Assembly (NCBI GenBank): GCA_051418055.1
Contig: JBPRGH010000119.1
Span: 1 to 64,000, forward strand
Direction: 5' to 3'
Length of the DNA: 64,000 nt
Source: JBPRGH01 sp051418055
GTDB lineage: Bacteria; Bacteroidota; Bacteroidia; Cytophagales; Cyclobacteriaceae
Positions 26,111 through 36,125 of the stretch are shown here, in pieces. The position numbers and the translations under genes are program-made. Positions within the stretch are counted from its first letter, which is position 1, and each line of letters starts with the position of its first letter. Under the pieces are notes generated by a model. It searched no databases. It saw only the letters and a program-made list of their open reading frames with translations, and was not told the origin of the DNA.

Positions 26111-28771
26111 ATGAGAGCCGGCATTAAATCAAAAGTATTAGCAGGCTTTATACTTGGATTATTAGCAATAGGCTTGATTGGTTATCAGGTACATAACCAG
26201 ATGACCAGTCTTGCCTCTTCTATGTATAACAACCAACCTCAAAATAATCTGGTAAGGTATCAGAAAATACTCTCTACTCTTTCGGATGCAGAAAGCAGTG
26301 TCCGCACATTTTACATTACCAATAATAGTAATGACATCAGGACATTTAATACTTCAAAAGAAAAATTAAAAAAATTTATTTCAGAAGCTGATGAACAAAC
26401 TCAAAATGATGAATTGGTAAAGCTAAATAACCTCATTTACTCCAAAATATATACAATGGAGGAGATCATTAAGACAAGACGTAAAAACCCCACTGAAAAT
26501 GTACTGGAAGAGGCATTAGATAAAATAGACGAAATTACAGATCATACAGCCCCTGATTTTAAAGAAAATACTTCACCATCGGAATCATTAGAACATCCTG
26601 ATAAAAAAACTGACTTGATCGCAGAGAAAAAAACATTAGAAAAGGATAATAGTGAAGAAAGTGATATTCAGAATGAAAATAAGAAAAAAGAGGAAGAAGT
26701 AGAAGAAGTTGAGGAAGAGGAGAAAAGTTTTTTTGAAAGACTATTTAGCCGGAGGCAACCTGAAAAAGAAACAAAAGATCAACAGCATAAGACCCGGGAA
26801 ACTGAAGTAACCAACAATAACCCCTCTCCAAAAATGCTCCCTGATTCTTCTGATCAATTAGCTAAGAATAAAAATAATAAGGAAAAATCTAATTCAAATC
26901 AAAAGGCATTAAATACTGAAGAGAAAGCAGCTCAAATTGAAGATTCCCTTGAACGCCTGAGCACAAAAAAGAAGCTACAATCAACAATCTGGAAGGATAA
27001 AATGCTAACCCTTATTGAGGAAGATAATCTGATCATGCAGCGAATTCGTAATGAAATGGCTAAGCTGGAGCAAAAAGAAAGACGGAGCCAAAATAAATTT
27101 ATCTCTGCAGCCTCACGATCGAAAGACATAATTGTTAATAATACTACTGCTGTAGGAATAGGCGCTTTTACATTGATCCTAATACTTTCATTAGTAGTGG
27201 TTCAGGATTTTGAAAAACTTAAAAAGAATCGGCTTTCTTTAATTTCAGAAAAAGAAAAAGCAGATCGCCATGCTCGTGTTAAAGAAGATTTTCTAGCCAA
27301 TATGAGCCATGAAATTCGAACCCCAATGAATGCTATCGTAGGTTATACTGAGCTTCTTGAGAAAACAAGCCTGGCCAGCGATCAAAAGGCTTATTTAAAT
27401 ACAATTCAAAAATCTTCCCGGCACCTTATGGTGATACTTAATGATATTCTTGACTACAGTAAGCTGGAATCAGGAAAATTAATAATTAACAAAGAACCTT
27501 TTAACCCACTAAAAAGTGTAAATCAGGTAGTAAAATCTATGGAGGCTGATGCCTTAAAAAAAGGGCTTCAACTTAAAACAAATATATCCCCTGAGGTTAA
27601 AACCAACCTTTTAGGAGATGCCGTACGTTTTCAGCAGATTTTATTTAATCTGGTAAGCAATGCAATAAAGTTTACTGATAAGGGAGTTGTAACAATTGAA
27701 TTATCGGCAACTGATGCTGATTATGAACAACTGATAGAACTAAAGGTAAAAGATACCGGTACTGGCATTAGGCGATCATCACTGAATAAAATCTTTAGAA
27801 ATTTTGAGCAGGCTGAAAGTGGCAGAAATCGTAAATACGGTGGTACGGGATTAGGACTGGCAATAGTTAAGCGCCTGGTAAAGCTACATCATGGAACAAT
27901 TGAAGTTGAAAGTGAAGAAGGAAAAGGTAGTGAGTTTACAGTCTCTATTCCTTATGAAGTATCAAAAATTCAAAAGAAAAATCCGAAGGTTAAAAAGAAG
28001 AAAACTGAAAATTACAATTTTTCAAACTATACTATTTTAGCTGTCGATGACCAAGAATATAACCTCGAACTTGTAAAAATCATACTCGAAAAATGGGGAG
28101 CTAATATAAAAATTGTAACGTCAGCAAAAGAGGCCTTACAGCAGTTAAGGGATGATCATGCATATAATCTGGTACTAATGGATGTACAGATGCCGGAGAT
28201 GACAGGCACAGAAGCCACAGAAATTATTCGTAAAAAATATAATAAAGCAGAACTCCCTGTTATAGCACTTACTGCTGCATCTACAAAAGAAGAGACTGAT
28301 AAATGTCTTACCGCAGGAATGAATGACGTGCTTCTAAAGCCTTTCAAGCAAAAAGAATTAAAGGAAATTTTGAAAAAATATGGCCCAGATCATCAAACTG
28401 AGAATAAAAACTCAAATATTTATTCACTGGAAAACCTTGAGAAACTTTCAAATGGTGACGATGCATTTATAGCTGATATGCTTGAAGTATTTGTAAAAAA
28501 TACTATTTCTGATTTTGATGAACTACAAAAACATGTTGCCTCAGAAAATTGGAATGCAGTACATCGCACTGCCCATAAAATGATCGCACCATGTCGCCAT
28601 CTGGGAATCAAGCAGCTGGTAAATGTATTGGAAAAAATTGAAGTAAAATCAGTTGAAGAGGATAACATTAATACAATAAAAGCCTTAACAGAAGAGACTG
28701 ACATTTTAATACGAAATGCAGTAAAACAAATTAAAAATGAGATCAACAAACTAAATCAACTTCAATTTTAA
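26111..28771 (+). CDS. Hybrid sensor histidine kinase with receiver and HPt domains
   Basis: Domain order in 886 aa: TM1 (about 8-25); a long charged extracytoplasmic region to about 340, with an acidic low-complexity run and the motif FFERLFSRR (207-215); TM2 (about 346-366); then HisKA with phospho-acceptor His400 (SHEIRTPMNA). HATPase_c follows, with N box LVSNAIKFTD and G boxes. A receiver domain carries Asp691 (VLMDVQMPEM), and a C-terminal HPt domain has His822 (HRTAHKMIAPCRH). All phosphorelay residues are intact. The low-complexity sensor region fits no known ligand domain. A response regulator gene starts 5 bp later. Confidence 0.92.
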   Translation: MRAGIKSKVLAGFILGLLAIGLIGYQVHNQMTSLASSMYNNQPQNNLVRYQKILSTLSDAESSVRTFYITNNSNDIRTFNTSKEKLKKFISEADEQTQNDELVKLNNLIYSKIYTMEEIIKTRRKNPTENVLEEALDKIDEITDHTAPDFKENTSPSESLEHPDKKTDLIAEKKTLEKDNSEESDIQNENKKKEEEVEEVEEEEKSFFERLFSRRQPEKETKDQQHKTRETEVTNNNPSPKMLPDSSDQLAKNKNNKEKSNSNQKALNTEEKAAQIEDSLERLSTKKKLQSTIWKDKMLTLIEEDNLIMQRIRNEMAKLEQKERRSQNKFISAASRSKDIIVNNTTAVGIGAFTLILILSLVVVQDFEKLKKNRLSLISEKEKADRHARVKEDFLANMSHEIRTPMNAIVGYTELLEKTSLASDQKAYLNTIQKSSRHLMVILNDILDYSKLESGKLIINKEPFNPLKSVNQVVKSMEADALKKGLQLKTNISPEVKTNLLGDAVRFQQILFNLVSNAIKFTDKGVVTIELSATDADYEQLIELKVKDTGTGIRRSSLNKIFRNFEQAESGRNRKYGGTGLGLAIVKRLVKLHHGTIEVESEEGKGSEFTVSIPYEVSKIQKKNPKVKKKKTENYNFSNYTILAVDDQEYNLELVKIILEKWGANIKIVTSAKEALQQLRDDHAYNLVLMDVQMPEMTGTEATEIIRKKYNKAELPVIALTAASTKEETDKCLTAGMNDVLLKPFKQKELKEILKKYGPDHQTENKNSNIYSLENLEKLSNGDDAFIADMLEVFVKNTISDFDELQKHVASENWNAVHRTAHKMIAPCRHLGIKQLVNVLEKIEVKSVEEDNINTIKALTEETDILIRNAVKQIKNEINKLNQLQF

Positions 28772-28776
28772 TTTTT

Positions 28777-29184
28777 ATGCGAGAATTAAAGGTTTGTGTA
28801 GTAGATGATGACCAGTATTATAATGCCCTGGTAAGAAAACTTATAGATAATGCAGCTCATGAGAGCGGCGAAGATGTGACCATACAGACCTATAAAGATG
28901 GTAATAGCTGTTTAGAAAATTCACAGGAAGGCCCTGACCTGGTATTCCTGGATTTTTATTTGTCTACCAATAATGACATTACCCAAACAGGTCTCGACGT
29001 TTTAAAAAGGCTAAAAGAAAAATATCCAGAAAGCCATATTATTTTTATGTCACAAGAACATGAATGGGATAAATTCAAACAAAACCTTATAGATGAAGGG
29101 GCGGAAGATTTTTTAAAAAAAGATGATGATTTGCCACAAAAAATAAATGAGATATTTAAAAAAGTGGTGAAAAAGAAAAAATAA
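28777..29184 (+). CDS. Stand-alone response regulator receiver
   Basis: This 135-aa single-domain receiver has the acidic pocket D10-D11-D12, phospho-acceptor Asp59 (FLDFYLS) and a conserved lysine in DFLKKDDD. There is no DNA-binding output domain, so it would act by protein contact, like CheY or SpoA-type intermediates. Its adjacency to the hybrid kinase makes it the likely partner. The lysine-rich C-terminus is unusual. The next gene starts 150 bp further on. Confidence 0.88.
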   Translation: MRELKVCVVDDDQYYNALVRKLIDNAAHESGEDVTIQTYKDGNSCLENSQEGPDLVFLDFYLSTNNDITQTGLDVLKRLKEKYPESHIIFMSQEHEWDKFKQNLIDEGAEDFLKKDDDLPQKINEIFKKVVKKKK

Positions 29185-29334
29185 CTAAACAAAACCGTTC
29201 ACAGAGTTATTTGTAAGTTAGTAGAAATCAAGTGGATAAAGTTTTTTTTATTCATTTACTTTGACTAAATATTAAAAAGATAATCAGATGTTTGTCTTTT
29301 TAAAATCAAAAAAACATTTAAAAAATAAACACAT

Positions 29335-29865
29335 ATGAAAAGCACATTCTTACGAATACTTGGAATTGCAGCACTTTGCGTTCTAATGACAGCCACTTAT
29401 TCCTGCAAAAGCAAGAAAAAAGCTGCCGAAGCTGAAGCTCAGGCTGAGAAAGAGCGTATGGAACGAATGGAGGCCGAAAGAGAGGCCAGGGAAGCTGAAG
29501 AAGAAAGAAGACGCAGAGAAGAAGAGGAAGCGGAAAGGCGCAGGCTTGCAGAAGAGGAAGCAAAAGCACGGGCACCTTATGAAAAGGTAAGCCAGTATTT
29601 CAACTCAATTGCACAAGCCACATCAGGCACTGCAGCAGATAGGTCGATCAGCGAAGCAATGAATATGTTTGCTTCCGGGGATGTACCTGTATTGATCATC
29701 ATCTATGAGAATGAAGCTGAAAATGTAACTGATTATGATGAACCTACTACCATCGATAAATACCTTCATTATCTAAAAACGGTGAAACGCACACCGGATA
29801 ATGTAGAAGAGATGAAATTTAATGATCAAGGTAAAATCACTGAGCTTATCTTAAAGAAGAAATGA
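29335..29865 (+). CDS. Lipoprotein with charged coiled coil
   Basis: The signal peptide ends at a lipobox cysteine (ATYSC, Cys24). Residues about 28-78 are an uninterrupted run of Glu, Arg, Ala and Lys predicted to form a long single helix or coiled coil. A small alpha/beta domain of about 95 residues follows (VSQYFNSIAQA to the C-terminus). Its pattern weakly resembles the domains of the next genes. The charged helix could span part of the periplasm. The stop overlaps the next frame by 4 bp if its first ATG is used. Confidence 0.6.
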   Translation: MKSTFLRILGIAALCVLMTATYSCKSKKKAAEAEAQAEKERMERMEAEREAREAEEERRRREEEEAERRRLAEEEAKARAPYEKVSQYFNSIAQATSGTAADRSISEAMNMFASGDVPVLIIIYENEAENVTDYDEPTTIDKYLHYLKTVKRTPDNVEEMKFNDQGKITELILKKK

Positions 29866-29882
29866 TAAAAGAAAAGAACATT

Positions 29883-30452
29883 ATGAAAAGAATCATATTA
29901 ACAACCACACTCTTATTAATTGGTTTTGGGGCTTTCGCACAGGAACCGGAAATCAGCAGAGAACGTAAGCAGGCTATAGACTCCCTGGCAATGGAAAAAG
30001 TAAGGGACCTGAGCAAATATATAAGTGTAATAGGTGATAAAGAAACACCTTTTTCAGAGGCTCAGCGGGTAATCGAGCGTGCTGCCGAATTATTTGCCGA
30101 TGATGCCGAAATGGGTGTATCCACTCTTGGTGATCCTGATATTAAGTACTATAAAGTCAGAGAATATTTCAGGCGCCTGATGGCATTAAATTATGATCGT
30201 GTCACAATAAACTGGTATAATATTCATTATATAAGTGACCTTGAACGTCAACCCGATGGAACCTTTGTTGGGGTCATCACCATCTATCAGCGCTTTGAAG
30301 GAACATCTGAAGATGGTATGAATTATAAAGATGTCACCAAAAAGGATATTACCATCTACGTTCAGAAAAAGGAAACACAGATCAGCGGACGAACCATCGA
30401 ATTCTGGGATGTGTTATTAGGTGATATACGAGTGACGGAAACTACTACATGA
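29883..30452 (+). CDS. Secreted NTF2-like protein of unknown function
   Basis: The start at 29883 gives a clean signal peptide (MKRIILTTTLLLIGFGAFAQ); the ATG at 29862 would put seven charged residues before it. The mature part has helices then a curved sheet pattern (AELFADDAEMGVS, REYFRRLMALNYDRV, VGVITIYQRFEG) that resembles NTF2/SnoaL-type domains by eye. The 3' end overlaps the next gene by 4 bp. No enzyme motif is seen. Confidence 0.5.
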   Translation: MKRIILTTTLLLIGFGAFAQEPEISRERKQAIDSLAMEKVRDLSKYISVIGDKETPFSEAQRVIERAAELFADDAEMGVSTLGDPDIKYYKVREYFRRLMALNYDRVTINWYNIHYISDLERQPDGTFVGVITIYQRFEGTSEDGMNYKDVTKKDITIYVQKKETQISGRTIEFWDVLLGDIRVTETTT

Positions 30453-31270
30453 GAAAAATAATATTAGGGCTTCTTTTGCTCTCATCTTTAACCTCCACCG
30501 CACAACTGGTGGACCCAATGGAAGAAGATGAGAGCAAATTTTATGTTCAGACAAAACAGGTTAATCAATTTTTCCGCCGCTTTAATGGCGAAGAAAGTGA
30601 AAAGGGAAATAGGTATTATAAAAATGACAAACAATTCAGAAATGAGCGCCTGAGAAAGAAATATCTCAATATGCTTTTTGATGAATCAAATACCGGAATT
30701 TCAAATAACCAAAAAAGAGAATTTATAAGTGCAGTAACGGATGAAAGCCCTGCCTTTTTAGATTTTCATAAAGATGGCTGGGTTGCTGAGGTAAACACTA
30801 AATTTAATCATAAAGGAAAGGAACAAAACATCATCCTTTTCATGAAGCTCGAGGCCGAAAACCTGGGCTATAAGTGGATTATAGATAAAGTTTATTTTGA
30901 GCCACTGTTAAAGCAGTATCAAACAGATACTACTACAAAATTTTTACATCCGATGAGCCACGAACTCTACTTTCTAAATCTTCGGAAAGTATTTGAAGAC
31001 CCTTCCCAGGCTGTTAAATATACTTCCAAAGATTGGGAGCCTGATCAGCTGACTCTTTTTTTACAGGAGATCAGGAATGGAAATTTAAAGTTTAAAACAG
31101 TTTCAGACCTTAAATTTCATTTTTTTCAAATTCCAGGATGGTATTTTGAACTATCAGAATTTCGCCGCCCCGGCTATAATACAGGTTGGCTGATAAGCAA
31201 TTTAATGAAACTGAATTCCGAAGAAGAAAAAGAATTGATGAAGGATTATATTTTCCATGAAAATCAGTAG
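30449..31270 (+). CDS. Secreted protein of unknown function in the PBP1A operon
   Basis: This 273-aa protein has a signal peptide MRKIILGLLLLSSLTSTAQ. The mature protein has an N-terminal helical part (QVNQFFRRFNGEE), a beta-rich middle and a C-terminal helical tail. The start overlaps the upstream stop by 4 bp and its own stop overlaps the leucine-rich-repeat gene by 14 bp, strong signs of one transcript. No family is recognised. Confidence 0.5.
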   Translation: MRKIILGLLLLSSLTSTAQLVDPMEEDESKFYVQTKQVNQFFRRFNGEESEKGNRYYKNDKQFRNERLRKKYLNMLFDESNTGISNNQKREFISAVTDESPAFLDFHKDGWVAEVNTKFNHKGKEQNIILFMKLEAENLGYKWIIDKVYFEPLLKQYQTDTTTKFLHPMSHELYFLNLRKVFEDPSQAVKYTSKDWEPDQLTLFLQEIRNGNLKFKTVSDLKFHFFQIPGWYFELSEFRRPGYNTGWLISNLMKLNSEEEKELMKDYIFHENQ

Positions 31271-33704
31271 TATAACTATACTGTTACTACTTGTTCTTTT
31301 TACTTTTCCTGTAAACGGACAACAAAAATCTACTTTTTCTCAGGAGGACCTGGAGAGGTATAAGGAAAAAGCCCGTGAACTTACAGGATTCTACTTCTAT
31401 CTTTTAAATACCCTTGCGAGTAAAGAAACCGGAGCACGGGAAAAGGAAATCATCGTTACTGAAAGCTATAAGAAATATTTTAAAGATGGAAAAGTACAGG
31501 TAGAGGATGATCTTGCTGTAAATCGGGAAGTGCCTACTAATAAAGATATCGATGCTTACCTGAAAGATGTTGATTTTTTCTTTAAAAATGCACGTTTTGA
31601 CTATGAGATAGAAGATGTTACACAGGAAGTTACTGAAGCGGGAAATCCATATATTAAGGTTGAGCTAACCAGAAGGCTGTCCGGGATAACCGTAGAAGGA
31701 GATACGTTAAACAACACCCAGAAAAGGTTTATCGAATTTAACATTTCGGAAAAAGAGGATGAGCTGCTTATTGCAAGTATCTACACGACAAAGCTTAGTG
31801 AAAAGGAAGATCTTGTCAACTGGTGGCAGGAGTTAAGTTTTGGCTGGCAGGAAATACTAAAAAATGAGGCTCAGATCAATGATGATTCACTCACCTACGA
31901 TCAAATAAAAGAAATAGTAGCCTTAAAAGAGATTAATATAAGGGAAAACCTGGTTATTAATACACTTGATCCGCTTTCCAAGCTGACTGAGCTCGAGCAG
32001 CTGGATATGGCACATACACGCATAACTGACTTGTCGCCTCTGCGAAATCTTACAAAAATCACCTTTCTTAATGCCACAAATTCCCAGGTTGAGGATCTGG
32101 AGGCACTGCGTTACTTCTTTAAATTAAAAAGCCTTCTTCTCGACGAGACACAGGTAGACTCTATAGGTGTTTTAGAGAATCTTACAAATTTAAAGATCTT
32201 ATCACTAAAACATCTTCCAATAAATAATTTAGATCCATTAAAACCTTTAAAAAACCTTGAAGAGCTTTATTTAATAAATACCAGTATTTCTTCTATTGAG
32301 CCAGTGAATGAAACTTCCTCTTTACAGGTATTGGATATCTCCTACACTCCTGTAAAATCTCTTCCTCCTTTAAATGAAATGAAGAATTTAAAGGTTCTTG
32401 ATATAAGCCATACAGATGTGGATGATATCCAGCCAGTGAGTAATTTAAATAATCTCGAAGAAATACATTTTGACAGCACAAGTATTGATTCATTAGATGC
32501 CCTTGAAGACATTAACAGCCTAAAACGGATCTATAGTGATGATGCAGGTATAAGCAGACAGGAAGCGGCTGCTTTTATGCAAAGAAACCCTGGTACACTG
32601 GTGATCTTTGCTTCCGATAGATTATTCGAATGGTGGAAAAATTTAAGCCCTGACTGGAAAAAGGCTTTACTTAAACATAATGTATTTGTAAATAAGACTG
32701 CTCCATCAAAAGAGGAGTTGGCTGCTTTAACACGTATCGATTCACTTAATCTGTCGAATTTTGGATTATATGATCTTGAACCACTTAATTCATTTCATCA
32801 GCTTTTCTACCTGGATATTAGTAAAAATAATATTTCAAACATTGAGCTATTAAGAAATTTTGAAGAGCTTAAGAAAGTAAATATTAGCAGCAATCCTGTT
32901 GATACTATTTCTGCATTAAATCAGTTAAAAGATCTTGAGGAAGTTAAAATAAACAATCTTAACATTGGCTCATTAGCACCTTTTTATGGGCTTCAAGAGC
33001 TTAAAATAATTTTTGCCGATCATACTGATCTTGATGATGAAACTGTCAGAGAATATGAAATAGAACATCCCGGGGTGGTGATAATTTATAAGACAGATGA
33101 GCTTAAAGAATGGTGGTCAGCACTTGATGACAGATGGCATGAAATTTTCAAGGTAAATCTATCAAGTGCTTTTAATTCAACTAAAATTGATCTTCATCGT
33201 ATTTTATTTCTTGACCGGTTTATTGTAGATAATGAACCGATCTCAACATTGGAACCCTTATCTATTTTGCTCTCTCCAAAAGAGATCTATCTTTCGCAGC
33301 TTAATATCTCCGATCTCTCATTTATTTCTGATTTTGAAAGATTGGAAACATTGAAGGTAACACAAATGCCAATTAATGACCTTTCTCCAATTGCTAATCT
33401 TCAGAACCTGAAAAATCTAAATATTTCTGATACCCCTGTCCGTAACCCGGAACCATTAGCCTACTTATCTCAGTTAGAACAACTGAACATCAGTAGTACG
33501 CAGGTTAAGAACATCAAGCCGATAAAATGCCTTGAAAATCTTCGTGGCCTGAATATTGCAAATACACGTGTTAAGAGACTTAAGCCCCTTTATAATCTTG
33601 CACAGCTTGAGGAGCTTATCATCTATAATACGAAAGTATCTTCACGTGAAGTGAGAAAATTTCAGGAAAATCTCACTGATGTTAAGGTGGTTTACTACAG
33701 ATAA
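31257..33704 (+). CDS. Large secreted leucine-rich-repeat protein with three WW-x-x-L modules
   Basis: This 815-aa protein has a signal peptide (1-21) and a leading domain of about 150 residues that again looks NTF2-like. Three LRR arrays follow at about 225-425, 490-590 and 660-800, with 22-residue units of LxxLxxLxIxxTxIxDLxPL type. Each array is preceded by the same tryptophan-rich linker: WWQELSFGWQEIL (Trp189), WWKNLSPDWKKAL (Trp459) and WWSALDDRWHEIF (Trp619). This gives a modular linker-LRR triplet. It probably mediates protein contacts in the periplasm. It overlaps the PBP1A gene by one base. Confidence 0.75.
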   Translation: MKISSITILLLLVLFTFPVNGQQKSTFSQEDLERYKEKARELTGFYFYLLNTLASKETGAREKEIIVTESYKKYFKDGKVQVEDDLAVNREVPTNKDIDAYLKDVDFFFKNARFDYEIEDVTQEVTEAGNPYIKVELTRRLSGITVEGDTLNNTQKRFIEFNISEKEDELLIASIYTTKLSEKEDLVNWWQELSFGWQEILKNEAQINDDSLTYDQIKEIVALKEINIRENLVINTLDPLSKLTELEQLDMAHTRITDLSPLRNLTKITFLNATNSQVEDLEALRYFFKLKSLLLDETQVDSIGVLENLTNLKILSLKHLPINNLDPLKPLKNLEELYLINTSISSIEPVNETSSLQVLDISYTPVKSLPPLNEMKNLKVLDISHTDVDDIQPVSNLNNLEEIHFDSTSIDSLDALEDINSLKRIYSDDAGISRQEAAAFMQRNPGTLVIFASDRLFEWWKNLSPDWKKALLKHNVFVNKTAPSKEELAALTRIDSLNLSNFGLYDLEPLNSFHQLFYLDISKNNISNIELLRNFEELKKVNISSNPVDTISALNQLKDLEEVKINNLNIGSLAPFYGLQELKIIFADHTDLDDETVREYEIEHPGVVIIYKTDELKEWWSALDDRWHEIFKVNLSSAFNSTKIDLHRILFLDRFIVDNEPISTLEPLSILLSPKEIYLSQLNISDLSFISDFERLETLKVTQMPINDLSPIANLQNLKNLNISDTPVRNPEPLAYLSQLEQLNISSTQVKNIKPIKCLENLRGLNIANTRVKRLKPLYNLAQLEELIIYNTKVSSREVRKFQENLTDVKVVYYR

Positions 33705-36061
33705 TGGATAAAATCATACAACAAATAAAACAGCTATATATTAGGCTCAGGAGTATAACGATCTATCGCCCTGGTATCAGAAAGACTTTAATAGTTAGTT
33801 TAAGTCTGCTGCTGGCCCTGTTGATCGTACCGTTTATTTTTTTATTCGCAGTTAAGCTGGAGCTTTTTGGTGATTTACCTGATGAACAACAGCTACAGAA
33901 TATAAGAAATAATGTTGCCACCGAAATTTATTCCGCTGACAGTGTACTGTTGGGCAAATATTATTATCAGAACCGGACCAATACACAATATGAAAATATA
34001 AGCCCACATTTAGTAAATGCGTTAATAGCCACAGAAGATGCACGTTTTTACAGACATGAAGGGATTGATCTGCGAAGCTGGTTGAGAGTTCTGTTCAAGA
34101 CGATAATAATGGATAAAGATGCGGGTGGAGGAAGTACAATTAGTCAGCAGCTTGTAAAAAATTTATTTGGCAGAAATAATAATGAATGGCTTGGAATAAC
34201 AAAAGTTAAGGAAGCAGTTATTGCCCAAAAGATTGAGGATATTTATACAAAAGAAGAAATCCTAACCCTCTATTTCAACACTGTACCCTTTGGTGAGGAT
34301 GTATTTGGAGTTGAAACGGCTGCCGAAAGATTTTTCAATGTTTCAGCCAGTAATGTTAACCTTCAGCAGGCTGCAACCCTGGTAGGGATGCTAAAAGCCA
34401 ATAGCCGCTATAATCCCAGGGTTTACCCTGAAAGGGCACAAAAACGACGTAATGTGGTACTGAACCAAATGGTAAAATATGAATATTTAAAACCTCAGGT
34501 TGCAGATTCTGTAAAGTTGCTGCCTATGAAAACCGATGCACAAATAATCACTTCTAATACAGGTTTAGCCACTTATTTCAGAGAATTTCTGCGACAGGAG
34601 CTGGAAGAATGGTGTTCTGCTAATACAAAACCCGATGGTAGTAATTACAATTTGTACGCAGATGGTTTAAAGATCTATACCACCTTAGATGCAGAATTGC
34701 AGCAATATGGAGAGGAAGCAGTACGTACAAAAATGCAGGAGCTGCAGAAATCCTTCGAGGATCACTGGAAAAGTCAAAAGCCATGGGATAAGGATCAGGA
34801 TATTCTGGCAACCGCAGTTAAACGAACAACACTTTATAAAAATTTAAAGGAACAGGGAAAAACTGATGCTGAAATAAAAAAAGCTTTTGCTGTAAAACGC
34901 CCCATGACAGTTTTTTCTTATGAAGGCGAGAAAGTAGAGCAGATGTCTGTTTTAGATTCACTTAAGCATCACCTCATGATTTTACATTCTGGCCTTTTAA
35001 GTATTGATCCACAAACAGGGTATGTTAAAACCTGGGTAGGTGGAATAGACCATAAGTTTTTCAAATATGACCATGTCAATGTCCGCACAAAAAGGCAAGT
35101 GGGAAGTACTTTTAAGCCCGTTGTTTATACGGCAGCATTACAAAATGGCAGTCAACCGTGTGAGTATATTTCAGCGGAACTGGCAACCTACACAGACGAT
35201 ACAGACACGGAGTGGACCCCCGGGAACTCAGACAATGAGTATACAAAAAGATATTCAATGGCCGGTGCTTTAATGAATTCTGTAAATACAGTTTCGGTAA
35301 AGATATTTCATGAAGCCGGCCTTGATCATACCATTTCTCTGGCAAAAGCTATGGGAATTGAAAGTACAATCCCTGAAGTACCTTCTATAGCTTTAGGAAC
35401 AATGGAAGCCTCCTTATATGAAATGGTAAAAGTTTACTGCACCTATGCGAATGATGGCGCACCTATTAAACCAACTTATCTATTAGCAATTACTGATCAA
35501 AATGGGGAAATTCTGGAAAAAGGCTATGCTGATGTTACCCGTGACAGAGTAATTGATAAAACTACTAATGCCATCATGATTGAAATGATGAAAGGTGTGA
35601 TAAACGAAGGCACTGCCTCAAGGCTGAGATGGAAGTACAACATTACAAATGATGTAGCAGGAAAAACAGGGACTACCCAGAATAATGCTGATGGCTGGTT
35701 TATTGGTATTACTCCGCGGCTGGTAACTGGTGTATGGGTAGGAGCCGACGACCCCCGGATCCGGTTCAGATACACAAATCTCGGGCAGGGAGCCAGCACT
35801 GCTGTTCCTGTATTTGCTTCATATTTTAAAAAAATAAATAAAGATGAAGAGTTCAGCTACATCTCTGAGGCAAAATTTCCTACACCACCACAAGATCTAC
35901 TGGCACAGTTGAATTGCGCTCCATTTATAGAAGAAACACCTTCTCTGTTTGAAATGCTTTTTGGGAAAAAAGATAAAAATGAAGAAGATAAAGAAGAAGC
36001 AGGTGATGATGATCTGAATTTCTTCGAACGACTGTTCAAGCGACGCAATAAAGACAACTAA
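33704..36061 (+). CDS. Class A penicillin-binding protein (PBP1A-like)
   Basis: This bifunctional peptidoglycan synthase has one TM helix (about 25-48). The glycosyltransferase-51 domain carries catalytic Glu111 (ATEDARFYRHEG) and GGSTISQQLVKNLF. The transpeptidase domain has nucleophile Ser468 (STFK), an SxN motif in NSVNTVS, and KTG at 654-656. Length 785 aa is typical. The acidic C-terminal tail contains SLFEMLFGKK and, at 773-781, FFERLFKRR, a motif also found in the upstream kinase. It closes the run of overlapping secreted-protein genes, which may therefore assist or regulate wall synthesis. Confidence 0.93.
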   Translation: MDKIIQQIKQLYIRLRSITIYRPGIRKTLIVSLSLLLALLIVPFIFLFAVKLELFGDLPDEQQLQNIRNNVATEIYSADSVLLGKYYYQNRTNTQYENISPHLVNALIATEDARFYRHEGIDLRSWLRVLFKTIIMDKDAGGGSTISQQLVKNLFGRNNNEWLGITKVKEAVIAQKIEDIYTKEEILTLYFNTVPFGEDVFGVETAAERFFNVSASNVNLQQAATLVGMLKANSRYNPRVYPERAQKRRNVVLNQMVKYEYLKPQVADSVKLLPMKTDAQIITSNTGLATYFREFLRQELEEWCSANTKPDGSNYNLYADGLKIYTTLDAELQQYGEEAVRTKMQELQKSFEDHWKSQKPWDKDQDILATAVKRTTLYKNLKEQGKTDAEIKKAFAVKRPMTVFSYEGEKVEQMSVLDSLKHHLMILHSGLLSIDPQTGYVKTWVGGIDHKFFKYDHVNVRTKRQVGSTFKPVVYTAALQNGSQPCEYISAELATYTDDTDTEWTPGNSDNEYTKRYSMAGALMNSVNTVSVKIFHEAGLDHTISLAKAMGIESTIPEVPSIALGTMEASLYEMVKVYCTYANDGAPIKPTYLLAITDQNGEILEKGYADVTRDRVIDKTTNAIMIEMMKGVINEGTASRLRWKYNITNDVAGKTGTTQNNADGWFIGITPRLVTGVWVGADDPRIRFRYTNLGQGASTAVPVFASYFKKINKDEEFSYISEAKFPTPPQDLLAQLNCAPFIEETPSLFEMLFGKKDKNEEDKEEAGDDDLNFFERLFKRRNKDN

Positions 36062-36079
36062 TCTTTGGTTAGTATTTGC

Positions 36080-36087
36080 TATTTTTG
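36080..36087 (+). promoter_or_regulatory. -7 box upstream of pruA
   Basis: TATTTTTG matches TAnnTTTG 38 bp before the pruA start. A TTTG at 36064-36067 is closer than the usual -33 spacing. Confidence 0.4.
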
Positions 36088-36125
36088 CGCCTCCAAATAA
36101 TATCATTTCTTAATTATTAACAACT

